This document shows, in pieces, positions 41,020-46,714 of a stretch of 46,714 bases of DNA. How positions within the stretch are numbered: position 1 is the first letter of the stretch; the number at the start of each line of letters is the position of its first letter. Position numbers and translations under genes: made by a program. This DNA is from Phycicoccus sp. Soil748 (GTDB taxonomy: Bacteria > Actinomycetota > Actinomycetes > Actinomycetales > Dermatophilaceae): positions 304,269 through 350,982 of the forward strand of contig NZ_LMSC01000006.1 of NCBI RefSeq assembly GCF_001428025.1. Direction: 5' to 3'. Under the pieces are notes generated by a model that ran no database searches, was not told where the DNA came from, and saw nothing but the letters and a program-made list of their open reading frames with translations.

Positions 41020-44000
41020 CGACCGGGACGACGCGCCCGCGCAAGCACGCCGTGGTCGTCCGGGTCGCCAGCACCTTCACGCGAGCCGCGACCGGTGCAC
41101 GCCCCACCGAGCAGGACGTCGTGCCCTTCGCCGTGCTGCTCCTCGGTGCGGTCGGGGCCATCCTGGCGCCCTCCCGGCAGCAGCTGTCACCACAGGCGGG
41201 GTCGGCGCTCGCCGTGCTCGGCATCGCCCTGGTGGCGATCTGGGTGGCGGCGCGGGGACGGCGTCGGACCTGGGTGGACCCCGTCGGGCCGTGGCTCGTC
41301 CTGCTGTGCGTGGGCCTGCTCCGTGACGCGCTGGGAGGTGCGGCCTCGGGCGTGGGCTCGCTCGTCGGCGTACCGATCGTGTGGCTGGCCCTGTTCGGGA
41401 CGTTCGGTGACCTCGCCGTGGCCGCGCTGCTGGCGGCGCTGGCCTTCCTCGGCCCGGCCCTGCTGGCCGGGGACGCCCGCGACGCCGGGCTGGAATGGCG
41501 TCCAGCCCTGGTGTGGGCGGGCGTCGCGCTGCTCGCCGCCCCGGTCGTGCAGTCCGTCGTACGCCGCTTCGCCCGCGAGAGCACGACCGAGCGGGAGGCC
41601 GCAGCCCAGCTGCGCGGCATCATGGGCGGCGCGACGCTGACCAGCATCATCGCCACCGACCCGCAGGGCCGGATCACCGACTTCAACCTCGGCGCCGAGC
41701 AGATGCTGCGATACACCGCCGTCGAGGCCGTCGGGCGTCCCGTGCACGAGCTCATCCACGACGCCGAGGAGCTCGCCGCCGCCGCTGGACAGCTCGGTGT
41801 GGCGCCCGGGATCGAGGTGTTCGCGACGCTTGCCGAGCACCAGATGCCCAGCCGCGAGTGGACCTACATCCGCCGGGACGGCCGACGGATCTCGGTGCGG
41901 CTCGCCGTGACCGAGATCCGCAGCGACGACGGTGACCTCGTCGGGTACCTGGGCGTGGCCGTGGACACCACCGCTGCCGTCGAGCTGCGCCGGGAGCTCA
42001 AGGAGGCCCAGGCCCTCTGGCGGCTCTCGATGGACCACCTCCCCGACACCAGCGTGCTCGTGCTCGACCGCACCCTGGAGGTGTCGCTGTCCACCGGAGG
42101 CGGGGCGCGGCGGCAGGGCCTGGCCCACGCCGCCGGCCGCCAGGTGGACGAGGTGTTCAGCCCGCGCAACGCCGCTCTGCTCCAGCCGCTGATCGAGGCG
42201 GCCATCGAGGGACGTGAGGGTGTCGTCGAGCTCACGGCCGTGGAGACCGGTGACGAGCACGAGGTCTGGGTCAGCCCCCTGCCGGGCACCTCGACCACCT
42301 CCGGCGCGGCCCTCATCATGGCGCGCGACGTCAGTCGCGACCGTGCCCGCGAGCGCGAGCTCCGGGCCAGCCACGACCGCGTGCAGCGCCTGTTCGTCGA
42401 CGCGCCCCACGGCATCGCCGTCCTCGGCCGCGACGGCGTCATCCGCCAGGTCAACCCCTCGCTGTGCGTCCTCCTCGGCCGCGACGAGGACGACCTGGTG
42501 GGTATGCCGCTTGCCGGGCTCGGCGCCGCCCAGGACGAGACCGTCGCCGAGCTGCTCGCCGGCGCGACCGACGGTGACGCGGCCGCCGGCCGGGCGGACT
42601 GGACCGTCGTCACCCCCGCCGGGGGCCAGGTGCACCTCAGCCTCTCCAGCACGGTCCTGGCCGGCGCCGAGGACGAGGTACTCGTGAACTTCGCCGACGT
42701 GTCCGAGCGCTTCGTCTACGAGCAGCAGCTGGCGCACCTCGCCGACCACGACGTCCTCACCGGGCTGGCCAACCGGCGCAAGTTCTCGGCCGAGCTCGAC
42801 CGCCACCTGGCCTACTGCCGCCGCTACGGCGCCCGCGGTGCGCTGCTCCTCATCGACCTCGACCACTTCAAGGAGGTCAACGACACCCTCGGCCACGGCG
42901 CCGGCGACGAGCTGCTCGTCGGGCTGGCCGGGGTGCTGCGGCGCAGCGTCCGGGCCAGCGACGTCGTGGCCCGGCTCGGTGGTGACGAGTTCGCGGTCCT
43001 GCTCATCGAGACCGACCTCGCCGGCACCGAGCTCGTCGCCGCGAACCTCGTGGCGGCGGTCCGTGCCCACGAGACGACGCTCGGGCCGGCAGCCGACGCG
43101 GTGACCGCCAGTGTCGGTGCCGTCGTCATCGAGGGCGACAGCCAGTCGGCCGAGGAGCTGATGTCCAGCGCCGACGCCCTGATGTACCAGGCCAAGAACA
43201 CCGGTCGCGACGGCTGGGCCGTCCTGCCGACCGGTGCCGAGTGCCCGCCGGAGGCCGGCGCGGCCGCCGACGCCCCCGTCCTCACGCTGACCGAGCGGCT
43301 CGAGCAGGCGCTCGCCGAGGGAGGCTTCCGGCTCCAGCTGCAGCCGATCTGGGACGTGCGTGCCGGACGGGTCATCGGCGCCGAGGCGCTGCTGCGTCTC
43401 GGTGAAGGAGACACCGCCGTGTCCCCGGCGCAGTTCCTGCCCCACGCGGAGCTCTCCGACCTCATCCTCGACGTCGACCGGTGGGTCGTGGAGCACGCGG
43501 TGCCCCTGCTGGCCCGGTGCCGGGCCGTGCAGCCCGACTTCGAGCTGGCGGTCAACCTGTCAGGGCGCAGCGTCGGTGACGCGGTCCTGGAGCGCGTCGT
43601 CCTCGACACGCTCGACCAGCACGGGGTCGACCCCTCCGGGCTCGTCCTGGAGGTCACCGAGACCGCCGCGGTGGCCGACCTCGAGGCTGCCCGGGGGTTC
43701 GTCGAGCGGCTGAGTGCCGAGGGGTGCCGGTTCGCGCTCGACGACTTCGGCGCCGGGTTCGGGTCCTTCCACTACCTCAAGAACCTGCCGTTCGACTACG
43801 TCAAGATCGACGGCGAGTTCGTGACGGCCTGCGACGTCAACGCCACCGACCGCGCCATCGTCAGCTCCGTCGTCGCCATCGCGCACCGGCTCGGCAAGCA
43901 GGCAGTGGCCGAGTTCGTCGGCTCTCCCGAGATCCTGCACGTGCTCGAGGAGGAAGGCGTCGACTTCGCGCAGGGCCACCACATCGGCCGCCCCGCCGAC

Positions 44001-44045
44001 CCCGACGCCTTCCTCGAGGCCCTGGCCGAGCCCGCCCGGGCCTAG
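41016..44045 (+). CDS. Membrane PAS-GGDEF-EAL protein (cyclic di-GMP synthesis/breakdown)
   Basis: 1009 residues, with a GTG start overlapping the preceding stop. Five or six membrane helices (about 30-185) are followed by three PAS-like domains (about 205-320, 330-440 and 450-570), a GGDEF domain with G655-G-D-E-F659 intact and an inhibitory site R646-x-x-D649 five residues before it, and an EAL domain with E790-A-L-L-R, D909-D-F-G-A-G and K930-I-D-G. All main catalytic motifs of both enzymes look intact, so the protein could make and degrade c-di-GMP, perhaps with one activity dominant. The PAS domains suggest control by a small ligand or redox state. Confidence 0.92.
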   Translation: MTTGTTRPRKHAVVVRVASTFTRAATGARPTEQDVVPFAVLLLGAVGAILAPSRQQLSPQAGSALAVLGIALVAIWVAARGRRRTWVDPVGPWLVLLCVGLLRDALGGAASGVGSLVGVPIVWLALFGTFGDLAVAALLAALAFLGPALLAGDARDAGLEWRPALVWAGVALLAAPVVQSVVRRFARESTTEREAAAQLRGIMGGATLTSIIATDPQGRITDFNLGAEQMLRYTAVEAVGRPVHELIHDAEELAAAAGQLGVAPGIEVFATLAEHQMPSREWTYIRRDGRRISVRLAVTEIRSDDGDLVGYLGVAVDTTAAVELRRELKEAQALWRLSMDHLPDTSVLVLDRTLEVSLSTGGGARRQGLAHAAGRQVDEVFSPRNAALLQPLIEAAIEGREGVVELTAVETGDEHEVWVSPLPGTSTTSGAALIMARDVSRDRARERELRASHDRVQRLFVDAPHGIAVLGRDGVIRQVNPSLCVLLGRDEDDLVGMPLAGLGAAQDETVAELLAGATDGDAAAGRADWTVVTPAGGQVHLSLSSTVLAGAEDEVLVNFADVSERFVYEQQLAHLADHDVLTGLANRRKFSAELDRHLAYCRRYGARGALLLIDLDHFKEVNDTLGHGAGDELLVGLAGVLRRSVRASDVVARLGGDEFAVLLIETDLAGTELVAANLVAAVRAHETTLGPAADAVTASVGAVVIEGDSQSAEELMSSADALMYQAKNTGRDGWAVLPTGAECPPEAGAAADAPVLTLTERLEQALAEGGFRLQLQPIWDVRAGRVIGAEALLRLGEGDTAVSPAQFLPHAELSDLILDVDRWVVEHAVPLLARCRAVQPDFELAVNLSGRSVGDAVLERVVLDTLDQHGVDPSGLVLEVTETAAVADLEAARGFVERLSAEGCRFALDDFGAGFGSFHYLKNLPFDYVKIDGEFVTACDVNATDRAIVSSVVAIAHRLGKQAVAEFVGSPEILHVLEEEGVDFAQGHHIGRPADPDAFLEALAEPARA

Positions 44046-44143
44046 AACCAGCCGAACCCGCCGGCGCCTGGAACCAGCCCGTTGGGGACTGCTCCCTCTC
44101 GACCCGCAACCGTGCCCACCGACCTCGCCACCGAAGGACCTGG

Positions 44144-44641
44144 TCACGACCGTCCGACGTGGAACAGGATCGCGTCGACGACGTGGTCGAGCGGCGCCGT
44201 GGCGTCGATCGTGGTCGCGCCCCTCGGTGTGTCCTCCTTCGTGCGGTGGAGTCGGAGGACCAGTTCACGCTCGGACTGGGTGCCGCCGAACTCGTCCTCG
44301 GGTCGTTCGTCGAGCCTCAGCTGCAGGGTGTCGAGGTCGACCTCCAGGACGAAGACGCCGTCGAAGAGGTCGAGGAACGCCTCGACGTTGCGGGAGCCCC
44401 CGCAGAAGAAGGTCACCGGCTCGCGCCGGTCGGCGACCAGCGCACGGACGCGGTCGACGGCCCAGATGTGGTGCCAGTGCGAGGGCGGGCCGTCGGTCGG
44501 TCGACCGGTCGCGGGGTCACCCTGGTAGGCGAGGTCGGTGTCGCCGTTGACGGCCTCGAAACCCCGGCGTCGCAGCTCGTGGCACACCGAGGTCTTGCCG
44601 GTGCCGGAGACGCCCTCGACAAGGTAGTTGCGCACGCCCAT
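44144..44641 (-). CDS. P-loop nucleotide kinase-like protein (AAA_18/adenylate-kinase-like)
   Basis: 165 residues. Walker A is GVSGTGKTS (10-18) at the N-terminus. FCGGSRN, VFVLEVDL and LRLDERPEDEFGG follow, resembling shikimate/adenylate-kinase-like small-molecule kinases. The substrate is unknown. TAGCGT lies six bases before ATG 44641, so the mRNA is probably leaderless. It converges on the GGDEF-EAL gene across 98 bases, which contain a diverged repeat of CCTRGAACCAGCC but no clear terminator. Confidence 0.75.
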   Translation of the reverse strand: MGVRNYLVEGVSGTGKTSVCHELRRRGFEAVNGDTDLAYQGDPATGRPTDGPPSHWHHIWAVDRVRALVADRREPVTFFCGGSRNVEAFLDLFDGVFVLEVDLDTLQLRLDERPEDEFGGTQSERELVLRLHRTKEDTPRGATTIDATAPLDHVVDAILFHVGRS

Positions 44642-44647
44642 CCGTGG

Positions 44648-44653
44648 ACGCTA
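44648..44653 (-). promoter_or_regulatory. Predicted leaderless -10 (TAGCGT) of the kinase-like gene
   Basis: TAGCGT on the minus strand ends six bases before ATG 44641. Confidence 0.45.
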
Positions 44654-44823
44654 TCCGACGGGCGCTCAGAGACCGGTCCGGCTCGTGAGCGGAGCGGTTC
44701 AAGGTCCTGTGCCGTGACGGACTCGTGTTACATGGGCCGGGAGACCGTGTCGGAATCGCCGCTCGCCGTTCGTGGAGTGGGTGAAGGCGGGCCACCGGGC
44801 CTGCTCGAGCCGAAGGAGCAGTC

Positions 44824-45180
44824 ATGACGGAGTACCTCCTGCACTTCAACCAGCAGTGGGTGGGCGACCACACCGAGGAGTGGTTCGGGTCGCGTGCGCC
44901 GCTCGCGATGGCGGTCGTCGAGGAGATGAAGGCCGCCGGGGTCTACGTCTTCGCCGGGGGCCTGGAGGAAGACGGTCCCGTCTTCAACGTCGACCCCACC
45001 GGTGGGACGCCCATCGTGAGCGACGGCCCCTACGTGGAGACCAAGGAGTTCCTGGGCGGGTTCGCCGTCGTGGACGTCGAGACGGAGGAGGACGCCAAGT
45101 ACTGGGGGGCCAGGATCGCCGAGGGGTGCGGCTGGCCGCACGAGATCCGCCGCTTCGGGAGGCACCCGCAGCTCGACTGA
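44824..45180 (+). CDS. YCII-related (DGPF) domain protein
   Basis: 118 residues, with AAGGAG nine bases before ATG. The motif SDGPYVETKEFLGGF with a preceding ALAMAVVEEMKAAG helix is that of YCII/DGPF-domain proteins. These adopt a ferredoxin-like fold and often accompany ECF sigma factors, but none is adjacent here. The biochemical role is unknown. It converges on the sortase gene with only 16 bases between stops. Confidence 0.82.
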   Translation: MTEYLLHFNQQWVGDHTEEWFGSRAPLAMAVVEEMKAAGVYVFAGGLEEDGPVFNVDPTGGTPIVSDGPYVETKEFLGGFAVVDVETEEDAKYWGARIAEGCGWPHEIRRFGRHPQLD

Positions 45181-45196
45181 CCCCGCGGCCCGCTGG

Positions 45197-45910
45197 TCAG
45201 GACGTCAGGTGGGCGAAGGCGACGATGTTGTCGACGTAGTGTCCGGTGGCGTGGTCGAAGGCGCCGCCACAGGTGATGAGGCGCAGCTCGGCGCGTCCCT
45301 TGGTGTCGCCGTAGACCATGGCCGTGGGGAAGTCGGCCTTGGAGTAGCGGGCCACCCGGTCGACGACGAACCTGGCGGTCGAGCCGTCCTTGCGGTGCAC
45401 GGACACCTGCGCGCCCTTCCGCAGGGCGCCGAGGCGGTAGAAGACTGCGGGGCCGGACTTGCTGTCGACGTGGGCGCCGATCACGGCCGGGCCGAACTCG
45501 CCTGGGGTGGGACCCGCGGCGTACCAGCCAGCCTTGGCGAAGTCGGTCGGCGCCTGGAGCTTGCCGTCCTTGTCCAGTGCGAGGTCGACGATGCCCTTGG
45601 TGCCGACCCCGATGGAGGGGATGTCGAGTGACACGGGCGGGCTGGGCTCCATGATCGGCCCGAAGTCCGGGCTGGAGGCCGACGAGGGCTTGGCCGGGCC
45701 GGCGCCGGGCCTCGTCGTAGGAGTCGTCGCCTGCGGTGCGACGGGTGGGGCGGTGGTCGGTGCCACGGCCTCAGCGGCAGGAGGCTGCGCCGGCGCCTCG
45801 GGCCGGGTCAGCGCCTTGGCGACCAGGCCGCCACCGAGGAGGAGGAGCAGCACGGTGACCGCCGCGGCAATGCTGCCGCGGCGGTCACCGAACCGTGTGA
45901 GGTGGGCCAT
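45197..45910 (-). CDS. Class F sortase
   Basis: 237 residues. A short cytoplasmic N-terminus and one helix (about 15-33) are followed by a Pro/Ala/Thr linker and the sortase barrel (SLDIPSIGV onward). Catalytic residues are H147 (IGAHVDS) and C214 (LITCGG), with FDHATGHYVDNIVAFA after it. Class F sortases are actinobacterial transpeptidases that join surface proteins to peptidoglycan. Its ATG shares one base with the stop of the CHRD gene, so the CHRD protein is the obvious candidate partner. Confidence 0.88.
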   Translation of the reverse strand: MAHLTRFGDRRGSIAAAVTVLLLLLGGGLVAKALTRPEAPAQPPAAEAVAPTTAPPVAPQATTPTTRPGAGPAKPSSASSPDFGPIMEPSPPVSLDIPSIGVGTKGIVDLALDKDGKLQAPTDFAKAGWYAAGPTPGEFGPAVIGAHVDSKSGPAVFYRLGALRKGAQVSVHRKDGSTARFVVDRVARYSKADFPTAMVYGDTKGRAELRLITCGGAFDHATGHYVDNIVAFAHLTS

Positions 45911-46671
45911 CAGGCGCGGTTGCGAGCCTTGCGAGCGGTGAACGTGCCCGTGCCGGCAGCGGCGAGGAGCAGGCCGCCACCGAGGGCGAGCATGCCCGTG
46001 CTGCTGTCGGACGTGCCCCCCGCGCCGGTGTCCATGCCGCCTGCCGGAGCAGCCGCCAGGACGCCGCAGATGGCCGGGTCGGTGGCCTCGGTGGGCAGGC
46101 TGGGGTCGAGGTCGCTCTTGGTGTTGCCGTCGTACTTGCCGTCGTTGTTGTGGTCGACGCCGTGCACCACGACGACCGACTTGCCGTCGACGATGGCCTG
46201 GGCCACGTCGGAGGAGACGTTGATCGAGCCGCGCTCGTACTGGATCTTGCCGCCGGGAGCGGTGTCGAAGCGGTCGACCGCGAGACCGCTCTTCGGGGAG
46301 GTGTCACCGGTCTTGGTCAGGGAGACGACGATGTCGCCGTAGGCGGGGCCGCCCTCGGTGGTGTTCAGGGTGCCGTCGCCGCTGGTGTCGTCGCTGGCGG
46401 TCGGGCACTCGTGACGCGCGGAGGCGCCGAAGTGGATGTGGGCCGCGTGGGGGTTGTCGGGCAGCAGGCCGGAGGCGGCCATCGTGACGTTGATGCGGTT
46501 GCCGGTGACGGTGACCATCGCGGTGCCGTTGGCCGGAACCCCGTTGAGCGCGACCGGGCGCAGGGTGGCCATGGTGCTGCCGTCCGCAGCCTGGGCGACG
46601 CCCGCGCCGAGGAACGGGACCAAGGCTGTGGTGCCGAGTGCTACGGCGGCGATCTTGGAGGTGGTGCGCAT
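45910..46671 (-). CDS. Exported CHRD-domain protein with C-terminal membrane tail
   Basis: 253 residues. A Sec signal peptide (cleavage near AQAA) precedes a CHRD-type domain (about 35-205; TMAASGLLPDNPHAAHIHFG, VVVVHGVDHNNDGKYDG). The end has a Gly/Ser stretch, a hydrophobic helix (MLALGGGLLLAAAGTG) and a basic tail (ARKARNRA). This tail has the layout of a cell-wall sorting signal, but no LPxTG is visible before the helix. AAAGGAG (46679-46685 on the minus strand) precedes ATG 46671. It is coupled to the class F sortase gene. It may be a sortase substrate with an atypical motif, or simply membrane-anchored. Confidence 0.83.
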   Translation of the reverse strand: MRTTSKIAAVALGTTALVPFLGAGVAQAADGSTMATLRPVALNGVPANGTAMVTVTGNRINVTMAASGLLPDNPHAAHIHFGASARHECPTASDDTSGDGTLNTTEGGPAYGDIVVSLTKTGDTSPKSGLAVDRFDTAPGGKIQYERGSINVSSDVAQAIVDGKSVVVVHGVDHNNDGKYDGNTKSDLDPSLPTEATDPAICGVLAAAPAGGMDTGAGGTSDSSTGMLALGGGLLLAAAGTGTFTARKARNRA

Positions 46672-46714
46672 GCGTGGACTCCTTTGTCGGGCGACCCGAG
46701 CCGCCGTCGTGTGG

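Overview
The window is high-GC DNA with many GTG starts and tightly overlapping genes. It encodes a mycothiol-dependent formaldehyde dehydrogenase, a class F sortase, a dnaX-recR-DUF5063 block and an aspartokinase with an internal beta start. Together these point to an actinomycete, most likely in the Micrococcales (Intrasporangiaceae-like; the family is inference). About 43 protein genes, one tRNA and the SRP RNA are supported.

Layout. 1-5.5 kb: end of a HerA-like ATPase gene, an AEC permease, a propionyl-CoA-synthetase-like enzyme, a VOC protein and a small membrane protein. 5.6-16.6 kb: a peptidoglycan-salvage island. Its order is exported NagZ, NamZ and an AmiE-like hydrolase, then a MurR-like RpiR regulator, the MurQ etherase, a sugar ABC importer (binding protein and two permeases, no ATPase) and a BadF-type amino-sugar kinase. 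Together they can release MurNAc outside the cell, import it, phosphorylate it and open the lactyl ether. Two promoters in this island carry nearly the same operator-like sequence. 16.6-24 kb: tRNA-Ser(GGA) with a duplicated 3' end, a DUF3817 protein, SRP RNA, an ABC exporter pair, dnaX, an SRPBCC protein, recR and DUF5063. 24-29.2 kb: probable accessory insert with a second ABC exporter and a radical SAM/MFS pair. 29.5-32 kb: aspartokinase and an aspartate-semialdehyde dehydrogenase homologue that lacks the catalytic cysteine.

32-35 kb: three envelope genes (LytR_C tandem protein, M15 peptidase lipoprotein, L,D-transpeptidase lipoprotein). 35-38.5 kb: PPi-type phosphofructokinase, an acyl-CoA synthetase, DUF2630 and a 51-residue membrane peptide. 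38.5-40.2 kb: mycothiol formaldehyde detoxification pair. 40.4-44 kb: a degenerate 2H-phosphoesterase coupled to a PAS-GGDEF-EAL protein. 44-46.7 kb: a P-loop kinase-like protein, a YCII protein, and a CHRD surface protein coupled to a class F sortase.

A recurring regulatory theme is a TA-S-S-S-T hexamer placed 6 or 7 bases before a start codon, which predicts leaderless transcripts for about nine genes. The strongest leads are the shared operator and ABC-based MurNAc salvage island, the cysteine-less Asd, the tRNA-Ser 3'-end duplication, and the radical SAM/MFS pair.
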